A DNA stretch of 64,000 nt from Brevibacillus fulvus (GTDB lineage: Bacteria; Bacillota; Bacilli; Brevibacillales; Brevibacillaceae): assembly GCF_016908525.1 (NCBI RefSeq), contig NZ_JAFBEB010000007.1, positions 62,001 to 126,000 on the forward strand, in the 5' to 3' direction. Position 1 is the stretch's first letter, and each line of letters starts with the position of its first letter. The translations under genes were made by a program, and so were the position numbers. The notes under the pieces are model-generated. The model was not told the origin of the DNA, searched no databases, and saw only the letters and a list, made by a program, of their open reading frames with translations. Of this stretch, positions 1-9,322 are shown in pieces.

Positions 1-117
1 TATACGGCAATTTCCGGTACCGGGTATCGGAATTTGGAAGAAGGCGAAACTGTCGTATTCGAAGTCGTTAATGGTCAAAAAGGCTTGCAGGCGGCAAATG
101 TCGTCCGGCAGGCTTAA
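1..117 (+). CDS. Cold-shock protein (C-terminal part only)
   Basis: The reading frame is open from the first base and ends at TAA 115-117, giving the last 38 residues of a CspA/CspB-type OB-fold nucleic-acid-binding protein. The visible part carries the family's final strands, with GYRNLEEGETVVFEV followed by GLQAANV. Family members bind single-stranded RNA/DNA as RNA chaperones. The start lies outside the window. A strong terminator follows at 144-187. Confidence 0.85.
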   Translation, partial: YTAISGTGYRNLEEGETVVFEVVNGQKGLQAANVVRQA

Positions 118-143
118 ACATAAACGGGTTGTTCGAACAGGAA

Positions 144-187
144 AAGCTCAATCGGGTGTGGAAACAGCGCACCGATTGAGCTTTTTT
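144..187 (+). terminator. Intrinsic terminator of the cold-shock gene
   Basis: A 12-bp stem AAGCTCAATCGG / CCGATTGAGCTT closes a GC-containing loop and is followed by a T-run at 182-187. Confidence 0.85.
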
Positions 188-329
188 ATTGTGACTGTTC
201 AAAATATGGATTTACTAGAAATATTAATAATTGGAAGAATCAGTTAATATTCTGTATACAACACTTCGCTCAGACTTGTGCAGCCAGGGAGAAAACGATT
301 GCTATGTGTTGAAATGGGGGCAGTCAAGG

Positions 330-1373
330 ATGATTGATATGCATGTTCATCTGGAAGAGGGGCCATATTCGCTGGATTGGTTGAAACGGACGGCAGAGGC
401 GATGTTATCCTTTGCCTCGCCGGAAAGTCCCGGTTTATCCCGAGCCTGGCTTGGTGAAGTTTGCAAAATGCTGCAACAGCGAACGGAAAGCGAGACGTAT
501 TCAGCAGACTGGCTCGGATTGTATTTGCAGCGGGCAAAACAGTTGGGGCTGCAAGAGGTAGGCATCGTGGAACATCTCTATCGCTTTCGGTCTTACAAAA
601 GCTACTACACACAACATTTGCACCTTGCGGAAGATCCATTGGGAAGCTTACAGCGCCAGTGGTTGGACCATACATGCATCGTGCCGTCTCTCGATGATTA
701 TGTGTCTTTCATCTTGGAGCAAAAACAGCGCTGGGCAGCGGAGGGCATCTGCCTGAAAGTGGGCATTGAGTTGGATTATTGGCCGGGATGCGAAACGGTG
801 TTAAGCCCGATTGTCATGGACTATCCTTGGGATTTCACCATGGGTGCCGTTCACTTTTTACGCGGATGGCGTTTTGCCGAACCGGTCAACAAAAGCCCGT
901 TTCGCGAGATCGATATTACCCCGCTGTACGCGGAAATGTTTCATTTGTTGGAGCAGGCGATCTCGTCCGGATTGTTTGATCTGATTGCCCACCCGGATCA
1001 TTTGAAAGTGTTGGGAAACCGCCCGACAGAAACGGCCTTGCTCCCTTATTACCAACGAATTGCCCGATTGCTGCGGCAATTTGATGTAGCCACGGAGATC
1101 AATACGCGCTTGTTTTATCGCTCTGCTCTTTCCGAAATGTCCCCGAGTGAATGCTTCCTGGGAATACTGGCCCAACACCAGGTTCCGATCACCACTTCCT
1201 CCGATGCGCACTATTCCGATGAGATCGGACAGGATTTGCTGACTGCAAGACAAATGCTGAAAAAAGTCGGCTACCGCGAACTTGTCAGCTTTGATCGCCG
1301 CAAACGCCGCTGCATGAAAATAGAGGCGGCCTCGACCCAAGAACATTTCAGGAGCGATCTGTGCCAGGGGTAA
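330..1373 (+). CDS. PHP-domain phosphoesterase (histidinol-phosphatase-like)
   Basis: The 347-residue protein has the PHP metal-site motifs in order: HVH near residue 5, EH in GIVEHL near 81, GIELDY, the AVHFL motif, DLIAHPDH, INTR, and SSDAH near the C-terminus. These form the trinuclear metal site of the HisJ/PHP phosphoesterases. An extra segment of about 70 residues between HVH and EH makes it longer than HisJ (about 270), so the substrate need not be histidinol phosphate. I chose ATG 330 because it puts HVH at the N-terminus, as is usual, and is preceded by a G-rich stretch. The frame stays open upstream to TTG 231. It stands alone between two terminators, away from any his genes. Confidence 0.75.
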   Translation: MIDMHVHLEEGPYSLDWLKRTAEAMLSFASPESPGLSRAWLGEVCKMLQQRTESETYSADWLGLYLQRAKQLGLQEVGIVEHLYRFRSYKSYYTQHLHLAEDPLGSLQRQWLDHTCIVPSLDDYVSFILEQKQRWAAEGICLKVGIELDYWPGCETVLSPIVMDYPWDFTMGAVHFLRGWRFAEPVNKSPFREIDITPLYAEMFHLLEQAISSGLFDLIAHPDHLKVLGNRPTETALLPYYQRIARLLRQFDVATEINTRLFYRSALSEMSPSECFLGILAQHQVPITTSSDAHYSDEIGQDLLTARQMLKKVGYRELVSFDRRKRRCMKIEAASTQEHFRSDLCQG

Positions 1374-1410
1374 CTTGTCCCGGACAACCGCAAAAAATTA
1401 TCGTGCTATC

Positions 1411-1448
1411 GCGCTTTGGACTGGGTATCCGGCCTAAGGCGCTTTTTT
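1411..1448 (+). terminator. Intrinsic terminator after the PHP gene
   Basis: The stem GCGCTTTGG / CCTAAGGCGC (with G-T pairs) is followed by six T's, just before the next gene's ribosome binding site. Confidence 0.7.
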
Positions 1449-1494
1449 ATACGGTGCATAAGCTGTTTGTGGAAATAAGAAAGAGAGGGAGTCT

Positions 1495-2604
1495 ATGGCG
1501 AAACCGACGATCGGAATCGTAACATCACGAACGGGAAAGCGTTTTTCCGAACAGCTTTACCTCCGGCGGCTGGTCAGGGAAGGACAGGAGTTGGGCATGA
1601 ATATCTTCCTATTCGCTCCCCGGGACGTTTCCCTGAAGCGCAGGATAGTGAACGGATATGTGCCCCTGGCGACAAGGGGCTGGAAGAGGCAAATTTTCCC
1701 TTGGCCGGATCTGGTCATTGATCGCTATCGCTATTACCCGCTGCCGGAGCATAATGCGTATCTCTCTTTTCGTAAAAAACCGCTGTTTCCTTACACCAGC
1801 AGCCGATTCTCCAACAAGTGGAACGTTTATCAAGTTTTGTCGCAGGATGAACAGATGCAGGCTTATTTGCCCGAATCGGTAGCCTACACCCATGATCAGA
1901 TGGAGCAGATGCTCGCCAGTTATCCCATGCTTTATATCAAACCAACCAATGGCACAGGCGGCCGCAGTATTTTGCAGGTGGAACAAAAAGAAGACGGTTT
2001 TCTGCTGAAAGGCCGAGATCGTGACCGCAACATCGCCCTGGCCTTTCTCGACACGCTCGAGGAACTGTATGCATGGGTAGATGGCTGGGTAAACGAACAG
2101 CGAAGAGGAAGCGAAGGTTTTTTTATTCAACAGGGATTGTATCTGGAATTGCTGCCGGAGCAAAGAGTCGATCTTCGCGTGCTGATTCAAAAAGATCACA
2201 AGGGAGATTGGGATATTACCGGCATGGCGGCCAGGGTTGGCCGGACCGACAGTTCCACTTCCAATTTGCACGGCGGAGGAAAGGCAATGGAAGCCGTGGC
2301 GGTATTGGCCAAATACTTTGGGCCGGTGAAGGCTGACCGGATTTTGGCCGATTGCCGCAGATTGGCTTATCGCGCGGTCTATAAGGTGGAGCAGCATTAC
2401 GGACAAATGATGGAGTTTGGCATAGATGTCGGCGTCGATATTGAAGGAAACGTCTGGCTTATCGAAATGAATCCCAAGCCGGGGCGGGAAATCTTCCGGC
2501 AATTGGGACAAATGAAACGGTATCAGCTGGCCATCCGTCGCCCCTTATTATATGCGCTATACTTGTTGCAGTTGAATAAAGCCGAGAAAGACCTCCTGGG
2601 TTAA
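1495..2604 (+). CDS. YheC/YheD-family ATP-grasp protein (spore coat-associated)
   Basis: This 369-residue protein belongs to the YheC/YheD family. The N-terminal part (GIVTSR, FAPRD, then PDLVIDRYRYYP) precedes an ATP-grasp fold with a YIKPTNGTGGRSI nucleotide loop near residue 145, DLRVLIQ near 225, and the metal-binding end FGIDVG...WLIEMNPKPG near 305-330. Bacillus relatives are linked to the spore coat. The ligase substrate is unknown. The start has GAGAGGGAG seven bases upstream. It is a single-gene unit whose terminator overlaps the stop codon. Confidence 0.85.
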   Translation: MAKPTIGIVTSRTGKRFSEQLYLRRLVREGQELGMNIFLFAPRDVSLKRRIVNGYVPLATRGWKRQIFPWPDLVIDRYRYYPLPEHNAYLSFRKKPLFPYTSSRFSNKWNVYQVLSQDEQMQAYLPESVAYTHDQMEQMLASYPMLYIKPTNGTGGRSILQVEQKEDGFLLKGRDRDRNIALAFLDTLEELYAWVDGWVNEQRRGSEGFFIQQGLYLELLPEQRVDLRVLIQKDHKGDWDITGMAARVGRTDSSTSNLHGGGKAMEAVAVLAKYFGPVKADRILADCRRLAYRAVYKVEQHYGQMMEFGIDVGVDIEGNVWLIEMNPKPGREIFRQLGQMKRYQLAIRRPLLYALYLLQLNKAEKDLLG

Positions 2605-2628
2605 CTGCCCAGGAGGTTGTGCTTTTTT
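2591..2628 (+). terminator. Intrinsic terminator overlapping the yheC/D stop
   Basis: A 10-bp perfect stem ACCTCCTGGG / CCCAGGAGGT spans the stop codon and is followed by TGTGC and a T-run. Confidence 0.85.
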
Positions 2629-2752
2629 GCGCAACCGGAATAATGAAGCAAGGGGATGAATACTCATCAATAGACTCTTTTTCAGCACGGTAGAAGACTC
2701 GATAAATTTCAGAAAAAACACAATTTTGCCCTTTTTCTTAAGAGAGCTGCTA

Positions 2753-2761
2753 TGGTATACT
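2753..2761 (+). promoter_or_regulatory. Extended -10 promoter for citramalate synthase
   Basis: TGGTATACT is an extended -10 (TGnTATACT) about 60 bases before the gene. No good -35 is seen at 17 bp, as is normal for extended -10 promoters. No T-box or other leader structure is visible between it and the start. Confidence 0.5.
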
Positions 2762-2834
2762 TCTAGGCAACGTTGGATAAACCAGCAAAAGAGATTTCAA
2801 AATATTTTGCGAAATAAAGATGGAGTGGATTATA

Positions 2835-4457
2835 TTGAGTAAAAAGATTTGCTTGTATGATACCACCTTGCGCGATGGTACCCAAGCTGAGGGGATCAGT
2901 TTGTCGGTCGAGGATAAAGTCAAGATTGCGGCAAGACTCGATCAATTTGGCATTGATTGGATCGAAGGAGGCTGGCCCGGCAGCAACCCAAAAGATATGG
3001 CCTTTTTTGAAAAAATGAAGGAGTTTCCGCTGAAACAGGCGAAAATTGCCGCTTTCGGCAGCACGTGCAGACCAGGGGTTGCGGCAGAGGTCGACAGCAA
3101 CCTGCAAGCAATCCTGGACAGCGGCGCCGCGGTGGCCACGATCTTCGGGAAATCGTGGGATTTGCATGTGCTTGAAGCGCTCAAGACGTCGTTGGAAGAA
3201 AATTTGCGCATGGTCCGCGATTCGATCAGCTACTTAAAGCAGCACCAACGCACCGTTATCTTCGATGCCGAGCACTTTTTTGACGGCTTCAAACAGAACG
3301 CCGATTATGCCGTCAGCGTTTTGAAGGCGGCGGAGGAGGCCGGTGCAGACTGGATCGTTCTCTGTGATACCAACGGGGGAAGCCTGCCGCATGAGGTTTA
3401 CCAAATTGTGCAGACCGTGCGGCAACAGATCGCGACTCCGCTTGGTATCCATAGCCATAATGACGGGGAACTGGGCGTAGCCAATGCGTTGGCTGCTGTT
3501 CAGGCCGGTGCGGAGCAGGTCCAAGGGACGATCAATGGCATCGGTGAACGGTGCGGAAACGCCAACCTGATTTCTGTGGTGGCCAATTTGCAGCTGAAAA
3601 TGGGATATTCCTGTGTGGCGGAAGAGCAGTTGCAGCAATTGACCAAATTATCTCGTTACGTGGCGGAAATCGCCAACATGGCCACTCCGAACAATCAGCC
3701 GTTTGTCGGCAACAGCGCTTTTGCCCATAAAGGCGGCATCCATGTCAGCGCGGTGCTGAAAGACCCACAGACGTACGAACACATCGCTCCTGAACAGGTA
3801 GGCAATCGTCGCCGGGTGCTTGTTTCTGAATTGGCGGGGCAAAGCAATCTTTTGGCCAAGTCGGAAGAACTGCAAATCTCTTTTGACGGAAACAAGCAAG
3901 AAGCCCGCGAAATGATTCAACAGATCAAGGAGCGGGAATTCCAAGGCTACCAATACGAGGGGGCGGAAGCGTCGCTCTCCTTGCTTCTGCTGGAATCTTC
4001 GGGCAAGCTGAACCCGTTGTTTTCGCTGGATTCCTTCAAGATTCTGATGGAAAAGACGGCCGAACATGCCATACTTTCGGAGGCGACGGTCAAAGTGCGA
4101 GTCAACGGCCAAATCATGCATACGGCTGCAGAAGGAAACGGACCGGTCAATGCTTTGGACAATGCCTTGCGGAAAGCGCTTGAGGGCGTATTCCCTGTCT
4201 TGTCGCAAATGCATCTGACCGACTATAAGGTGCGTGTGCTGGATGAAAGTGAGGCAACGGCGGCAAAAGTGCGAGTTTTAATCGAGTCGATGCGCAACGG
4301 TGAAAAGTGGAGTACCGTTGGTGTCTCCACCAATGTGATCGAGGCAAGCTGGGAAGCACTGGTCGACAGTATCCGCTATTTGTTGTGGAAAGAAGGCTGT
4401 ACCCCGCAGGAGCTGGAAGAACAAACGGAACAGCGCGTCGGGATCGTGAACCACTAA
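2835..4457 (+). CDS. cimA: Citramalate synthase
   Basis: A 540-residue member of the isopropylmalate synthase/HMG-lyase-like family. It condenses pyruvate with acetyl-CoA to (R)-citramalate, the first step of the threonine-independent route to 2-oxobutyrate and isoleucine. The TIM-barrel catalytic part opens with YDTTLRDGTQAEG, contains GSTCRPG and the metal-binding HSHNDGELGVANALAA, and is followed by FVGNSAFAHKGGIHV. A regulatory LeuA-dimer domain occupies about residues 385-530. EGGWPGSNPKD near residue 45 is typical of CimA rather than LeuA. TTG 2835 is preferred because GGAGTGG lies six bases upstream. An in-frame ATG at 2820 has no such site. ilvD, the later shared step, is at 43.4 kb. 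Confidence 0.9.
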   Translation: MSKKICLYDTTLRDGTQAEGISLSVEDKVKIAARLDQFGIDWIEGGWPGSNPKDMAFFEKMKEFPLKQAKIAAFGSTCRPGVAAEVDSNLQAILDSGAAVATIFGKSWDLHVLEALKTSLEENLRMVRDSISYLKQHQRTVIFDAEHFFDGFKQNADYAVSVLKAAEEAGADWIVLCDTNGGSLPHEVYQIVQTVRQQIATPLGIHSHNDGELGVANALAAVQAGAEQVQGTINGIGERCGNANLISVVANLQLKMGYSCVAEEQLQQLTKLSRYVAEIANMATPNNQPFVGNSAFAHKGGIHVSAVLKDPQTYEHIAPEQVGNRRRVLVSELAGQSNLLAKSEELQISFDGNKQEAREMIQQIKEREFQGYQYEGAEASLSLLLLESSGKLNPLFSLDSFKILMEKTAEHAILSEATVKVRVNGQIMHTAAEGNGPVNALDNALRKALEGVFPVLSQMHLTDYKVRVLDESEATAAKVRVLIESMRNGEKWSTVGVSTNVIEASWEALVDSIRYLLWKEGCTPQELEEQTEQRVGIVNH

Positions 4458-4527
4458 GCTTGCTGCCCATTCAAACCAGAAGGTTCCCGGTTAAACAGCC
4501 AGCACATAAATGAAGATGATAAAACAA

Positions 4528-4583
4528 TGAAACAAAGAACGGTCTTCGCCCTGATATCTGCAGGGCAAAGGCCGTTTCATTTT
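4528..4583 (+). terminator. Terminator after cimA
   Basis: A long interrupted hairpin pairs ATGAAAC...AACGGTCTTCGCCCTG with CAGGGCAAAGGCCGTTTCAT, followed by a short TTTT. Confidence 0.65.
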
Positions 4584-4712
4584 GCTGACATTGGCCAGCA
4601 GTTACATGTCAGACAGGATTTTATCAATGACTTTGTAAAAATAGCAAACATTTTTAATCGGTTTGTTCAATATTCAACGGATAACGTGAATTTAACCATT
4701 GTATCTCTGATT

Positions 4713-5444
4713 GCTGGATTTATGAATGCCAAAGGACTGTCGCGGAAACATATGATGCAAGGGATCGAACACAGTCTGCGACGTTTGAGGACGGATTATA
4801 TCGATTTTTATTTTGTTCACGATTTTGATGAAAATACTCCAATCGAGGAAACTCTACGGACGTTGGATGATTTGCAAAGACAAGGGAAGATTCTTTACCC
4901 TGCGGTCAGCAACTGGGCGGCATGGCAAATCGCCACGGCACTGGGTATTTCCGCAAAAGAACGATTGGCTCGATTTGAATTGATCCAACCGATGTATAAC
5001 TTGGTAAAACGCCAAGCCGAAGTTGAAATTTTGCCGTTGGCCGCCCGTCAGCAACTGGGTGTCATCTCGTACAGTCCGCTTGGTGCTGGACTCCTGACAG
5101 GGAAATACGGTGTGAATAAACGGCCAGAGCAAGGCCGATTGGTGGACGAGAAAAGATATGCAGACCGCTATCTCGATGAAAGGAATTTTGTTGTGGCAGA
5201 CCGCTTTACTAAACATGCTGCGGAGCGAGGCATAAAACCTTCTACACTTGCCGTTGCCTGGGTGATGTCCAATCCTCTCATCACGGCGCCAATTATCGGG
5301 GCAAGGGATTTGCAACAGCTGGAAGATTCGCTGGCTGCTGTTGAAGTGGAGATGACTCCGGAATGGCGCAATGAAATTTCATCGCTTTCGGTAACGCCTC
5401 AGCCCGCCACAGACCGTAGTGAAGTATTGAAGGGCTGGAGATAA
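4713..5444 (+). pseudogene. 5'-truncated aldo/keto reductase
   Basis: From about AGFMN at 4713 the frame encodes the C-terminal two thirds of an aldo/keto reductase: GLSRKH, SLRRLRTDYIDFY, VHDFDENTPIEETL, VSNW, ISYSPLGAGLLTGKY, and a C-terminal cofactor-side IIGAR. The normal N-terminal 90-100 residues, which hold the catalytic Asp, Tyr and Lys, are missing. The frame simply runs upstream through the cimA terminator into sequence unlike any AKR. The family His (FVHD) is kept. It is probably a deletion remnant and inactive. No ribosome binding site is seen at the join. Confidence 0.75.
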
Positions 5445-5570
5445 TTGCGAAGCGAGCTGGCTCTATGGCAGAGTTCGGCAAAAGGGTGGGGCTTTTTCTA
5501 ATAGCGGGTTGAGGTTCCAACCCGTCATGAAAGCGACTAACCGGATCTTAGCAAAATCGGGCGTGACAAA

Positions 5571-5616
5571 CTCCCCTTGAACAGCGGTTGATTGATGAAA
5601 CCAGCTTCAAGGGGAG
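5571..5616. repeat. Inverted repeat, possible weak terminator for the minus-strand operon
   Basis: CTCCCCTTGAA (5571-5581) pairs with TTCAAGGGGAG (5606-5616). Read on the minus strand the stem is followed by TTTGTC, a poor T-run, downstream of the UPF0435 gene. Confidence 0.45.
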
Positions 5617-5659
5617 CCTGTCAGCCGAATGCCGAACCTGTGTCAAGGAGGCAGGGGGG

Positions 5660-5890
5660 TTACGATTGTTTGCGCATGCTCCCCAGTTCTTCCACAATCG
5701 CGGTCATTTCGTTGATGCTGAACGTCGTTTTTTTCTGGACCATGTTGTATAAGTACAGCAAATCCTCATAACTGGACAAATCGAAATCATCCGGTCGCAT
5801 AACGGCCGTATTGGCCATATTGAGTTTGGCCTTGATTCCCTCCACAAGTGTCGCCAGATTTTCTTTTGTCGGTTGCGTCAAATCCGCCAT
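5660..5890 (-). CDS. UPF0435 / DUF1128 family protein (YfkK-like)
   Basis: The 76-residue cytoplasmic protein matches the small UPF0435 family (Bacillus YfkK), with the recognisable FDLSSYEDLLYLY, then TFSINEMTAIVEELG and a basic C-terminus. Function is unknown. I chose the ATG at 5890 (MADLTQ) because AAAGGGG lies six bases upstream. An upstream in-frame ATG adds seven residues without a site. It starts 28 bases after the U32 protein gene, so the two form an operon. Confidence 0.85.
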   Translation of the reverse strand: MADLTQPTKENLATLVEGIKAKLNMANTAVMRPDDFDLSSYEDLLYLYNMVQKKTTFSINEMTAIVEELGSMRKQS

Positions 5891-5918
5891 CTTTTTCCCC
5901 TTTCTGTTCAATCCCGGT

Positions 5919-8414
5919 TTATTTGGTCAGATGCCCGCGAGTTACGCCCAATTGATTGGTCGCTTTCAAAGTTCGCCACACATGGCTGCCGTTGATTTCC
6001 CCGCGCAATGCCCTCCGGTATAATTCTATCACTTGTTTGACCCGATCTTGCGCTTCTTCGAGAAATTCGATCCGATAGCTGCCTACTCCCAGCCGCTGGA
6101 ATTCTCCCAAATATTCCGCGCCCGATTGATCGATGGCGTTGTAAACGGTATTGCGGCAGCCGGTATCCACGCGTACGGGATGGGAAAAGCCGACCCGATC
6201 TTTCAGCGAGATGCGCGACTTTTCGCACGGTGTGCCGCAGTTTGTATGATCCGTTCCTTCACTAAGGAACGTACAATACACGCAATGTTCGGTGTGGAAC
6301 ATGGGAAGATGCTGATGGATGACCAATTCCAGCCTGGAGCTGTCGGTTTGTTCCAGCAGGTCGATCATTTGCTGGATATTCAGGTCGTAGGATGCCGTTA
6401 CTCGTTCCAATCCGCTTTGCAAAAACAGTTCCACCGTTTTGTGATTGGAGACATTGAGGGAAAAGTCGCCAATCAACGGGATGTTGATCTCATCGCGCCG
6501 GGACAGATAATAATAGAGTGCCCCGGTATTGCGGACAAGAATCGCATCCGGTTTGCTTTTGGCAATCAGGGCGAGTACGCCATTTTCGTCAGGCATATGG
6601 ATGCGCATGGTGGCCAGAGCGATTTTTTTTCCATAACGGTGGGCCAGTTTGACGGCTTCCGGATACTGTTTGACAAATTCAAAGTCGGCATAAAGCAAAT
6701 CGACATCGGTTTGCGCGGCCGCCTCCAATTGCTCCAGTGAGCGGCAAAGTACAGTCAACTGCGCTTGCTGAGCGGCTGGTTTGACCACCGGCCGTACGGT
6801 CATTGGCGTTGCCGCGTGTTTTTGATAGACAGGCGGTTTGCGGCGAAGCAAAGTCAGTTCCTCAATCGCTGAGCGACGGATGCGGTTTAATTCGCTTACC
6901 GGCAAAATGACTTCTTCGCCAAGCTCGACGATCAGCTGGTCCGCATCCAGATGAAAAAGAGTGCCGCCCAAGCGGCCAAACTGTTCATGGAGTAGTGCGG
7001 CTGTCAGCGGACGTTTCAGCGCGGCTTGCAGCTTTTCAACGGATTGAATCGTCACCGCGTGGTTGGTCTTCAGGTCAATCCAGGTCGTCTGCAGCTTGTC
7101 CCCGCATTTTCCCGTTACATAGACGGCAAGCGGGAATGTCCGATACGGTTTGTCGGTTTCGAAGCTTTGCCGCAATCGTTTGTTCAATTCGGGGTCATTT
7201 GTTTTCCAAACCCGGTCGCCTGCATGGATTCGCTGCAAACGGACGTCGCGGCGCCCCATAACGATCTCAACGAGCCCTTGGCTGACTTCACCTTCCGCCT
7301 TTTTCCCATTGACCAGCAAATCGTATACGCGGCCGCCTTCTTCATCGACAGTAGGATCTCCGGCATCAAACACGATACCGTCCCCCCGCTTTAATGGCGA
7401 GTCGATCTCGACCAGAACCGAACGGCTGAGCACTTTTTTGACACTGCCTAACAAGACGCCGCGACTTTTCGGAAACGTCCCGTCCAGCAACGTTTTATTG
7501 TTGGTTCCTTTCAAAAATCCGTGGGTGAAACCGCGCGAAAAGCTTTGCTGCAATTCACGCAGCTCTTCGGCGCTGGGGGCGGCGTCCTGATCGGCAAAGT
7601 AACGGTCAATCGCCGCCCGGTATTTGCTGACGACATTGGCGACATATTCGGGTGATTTCAGCCGTCCTTCGATTTTAAAGGAGGTGACGCCGGCTTCGAT
7701 CAGCTCGGGAATCAAGTCAATTGCCGCCAAGTCTTTCGGCGATAACAAATAGGCGATGTTGCCCATCTCTTGTTTTTGGCCGTCGACGATCAAGTCGTAT
7801 GGGAGGCGGCAAGCTTGGGCGCATTCCCCGCGATTGGCGGAACGTCCGCCCCACATTTCCGAAGTGAGACATTGTCCGGAATAAGAGACACAGAGTGCTC
7901 CGTGTACAAACACTTCCATCGGCAATTTTGCCTTTTGGCCGATTGCCTTGATCTCTTTCAGCGAATTTTCACGTCCCAGCACAACGCGCTCCAGTTGAAA
8001 CGGTTTGGTAAACTCGACAGCTTCCGGTGAGGTAATCGTCATTTGCGTGGAACCATGGATGGGGAAGTCGGGGGAGATTTCCCGGATCAGCTTCACCAAT
8101 CCGAGATCTTGCACGATCACGGCATCGACCCCGGCATCGATGCAAGCTTCAATCAATGTGCGGGCATCTTCCAGTTCCTGTTCAAAAATAAGAATGTTAA
8201 AGGTGAGGAACCCTTTGACTCCGTACATATGTAAATAAGCCATGATTTCCGGCAGCTCTGCCATCGTGAAATTGGCAGCTCTGGCCCGTGCGTTAAATTT
8301 TTCAACACCAAAATAGACAGCATCTGCGCCATTGGCAACAGCTGCTTTCAAACTGTCCCAGTTGCCGGCAGGTGCCAGCAGTTCGATATCTTCGCGGTTT
8401 ACCTTGTTTTGCAC
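5919..8414 (-). CDS. U32 family peptidase / RlhA-TrhP-like protein with DUF3656
   Basis: A protein of about 831 residues of the U32 'collagenase-like' family. It contains ELLAPAG, AVYFG, FLTFN and the family signature EVFVHGALCVSYSGQCLTS with its conserved cysteines, then CAQACRLPY. A central DUF3656-type region is followed by a second U32-like half ending in FYxTEHCVYC, GTPCEK and the RVGFSHPVRVDTGC block. In E. coli, relatives such as RlhA and TrhP act in hydroxylation of 23S rRNA or tRNA with iron-sulfur chemistry, so an RNA-modification role is as likely as proteolysis. GTG 8414 follows GGAGGG at a rather long 11-base spacing. The frame is open to 8471 with other start codons. Confidence 0.8.
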   Translation of the reverse strand: MQNKVNREDIELLAPAGNWDSLKAAVANGADAVYFGVEKFNARARAANFTMAELPEIMAYLHMYGVKGFLTFNILIFEQELEDARTLIEACIDAGVDAVIVQDLGLVKLIREISPDFPIHGSTQMTITSPEAVEFTKPFQLERVVLGRENSLKEIKAIGQKAKLPMEVFVHGALCVSYSGQCLTSEMWGGRSANRGECAQACRLPYDLIVDGQKQEMGNIAYLLSPKDLAAIDLIPELIEAGVTSFKIEGRLKSPEYVANVVSKYRAAIDRYFADQDAAPSAEELRELQQSFSRGFTHGFLKGTNNKTLLDGTFPKSRGVLLGSVKKVLSRSVLVEIDSPLKRGDGIVFDAGDPTVDEEGGRVYDLLVNGKKAEGEVSQGLVEIVMGRRDVRLQRIHAGDRVWKTNDPELNKRLRQSFETDKPYRTFPLAVYVTGKCGDKLQTTWIDLKTNHAVTIQSVEKLQAALKRPLTAALLHEQFGRLGGTLFHLDADQLIVELGEEVILPVSELNRIRRSAIEELTLLRRKPPVYQKHAATPMTVRPVVKPAAQQAQLTVLCRSLEQLEAAAQTDVDLLYADFEFVKQYPEAVKLAHRYGKKIALATMRIHMPDENGVLALIAKSKPDAILVRNTGALYYYLSRRDEINIPLIGDFSLNVSNHKTVELFLQSGLERVTASYDLNIQQMIDLLEQTDSSRLELVIHQHLPMFHTEHCVYCTFLSEGTDHTNCGTPCEKSRISLKDRVGFSHPVRVDTGCRNTVYNAIDQSGAEYLGEFQRLGVGSYRIEFLEEAQDRVKQVIELYRRALRGEINGSHVWRTLKATNQLGVTRGHLTK

Positions 8415-8561
8415 GATCGTTTTTTCCCTCCATTCAAACTCCATCATAGGAGAATCAAGCCCTTCCGGCAAGTAAAAAAGAAGGGGGGAAGAAGCAGTGC
8501 AAAAGGGCAGCTCGGGAGGTTCCGGTATACGGCGGTGAAAATGAAAAAGGACCGGATTCGT

Positions 8562-9149
8562 TTAGGCATCCAGACCTTCAAATACAATTGACACTTTTTC
8601 CTCCATGATTTCTTCCAGCGGCCAGGCTCCTTCGCTGCGGACCCAATCATACAGGGCATTGTAGTAGATGTTTTCCAACATGTTGGCGGCTACAAGCGGA
8701 TTGAATTTTGCTTTCAGCCGCCCGCGTTCCTGGGCTTCTTCAATCAAATCCGAAAATAGCTCGCGCAGTTCAAAATGAACCTCTTTCTCCGATTCATGCA
8801 CTTTGCGGTATTTCATCGAGGATTCAACCACGACTTTGATAAAGTCATAATTTTGTATGTTTACTTCGTTCATAATCTTGTAGATTCTTAGTACCTTCTG
8901 TTTGCAACTGTCTCCAAAATCCCATTCTTCTCGGCGTTCCTCGATCTCTTGCAGGCGTTCGTAACTCCAGTTGGCCAGAATCGATTCCTTTGAGGAAAAG
9001 TGCAGAAAAATCGTTCCGCGAGCAACATCAGCCTCTTCTGAAATCATATCGATGGTCGTTGACTCAAAGCCATATTCGTTGAACAGCTTGATCGCTGCAT
9101 TAAAGATTTTCTGTCTGGTTTCTCGCTTTTTTCTTTCCCTTCTTGTCAT
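8562..9149 (-). CDS. TetR/AcrR-family transcriptional regulator
   Basis: The 195-residue protein has an N-terminal helix-turn-helix (IFNAAIKLFNEYGFESTTIDMI, then ADVARGTIFLHFSSKESIL, roughly residues 12-60) and a helical ligand-binding domain without close resemblance to a named regulator. ATG 9149 follows GGGAGGTG at good spacing. It is divergent from a GNAT gene. The A+T-rich space between them holds a 13-bp palindrome (9230-9242) that could be its operator. The effector is unknown. Confidence 0.85.
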   Translation of the reverse strand: MTRRERKKRETRQKIFNAAIKLFNEYGFESTTIDMISEEADVARGTIFLHFSSKESILANWSYERLQEIEERREEWDFGDSCKQKVLRIYKIMNEVNIQNYDFIKVVVESSMKYRKVHESEKEVHFELRELFSDLIEEAQERGRLKAKFNPLVAANMLENIYYNALYDWVRSEGAWPLEEIMEEKVSIVFEGLDA

Positions 9150-9229
9150 CAAAAGGAACACCTCCCGATTAAAGTATATCATACACAAATCATTCTGGAA
9201 AAAAACGCAAAAAAGACTGGACGTAAAAA

Positions 9230-9242
9230 TACAACCGTTGTA
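9230..9242. promoter_or_regulatory. Palindrome, candidate TetR operator
   Basis: TACAACCGTTGTA is a perfect 6-bp inverted repeat around one base, between the divergent tetR and GNAT genes and next to A+T-rich promoter-like sequence (TATATTTATATAATAAAAT). Confidence 0.4.
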
Positions 9243-9322
9243 TATTTATATAATAAAATGTATATTTATTCTCTGATCGTTTCAAATTTCGGTTGCCAGT
9301 ATGCATGTGGAGGAATGCTTAC

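Noticed and set aside
5571-5616. Inverted repeat considered as a transposon end
   Set aside because: There is no transposase, no target duplication and no second copy. It fits a weak terminator of the minus-strand operon better.
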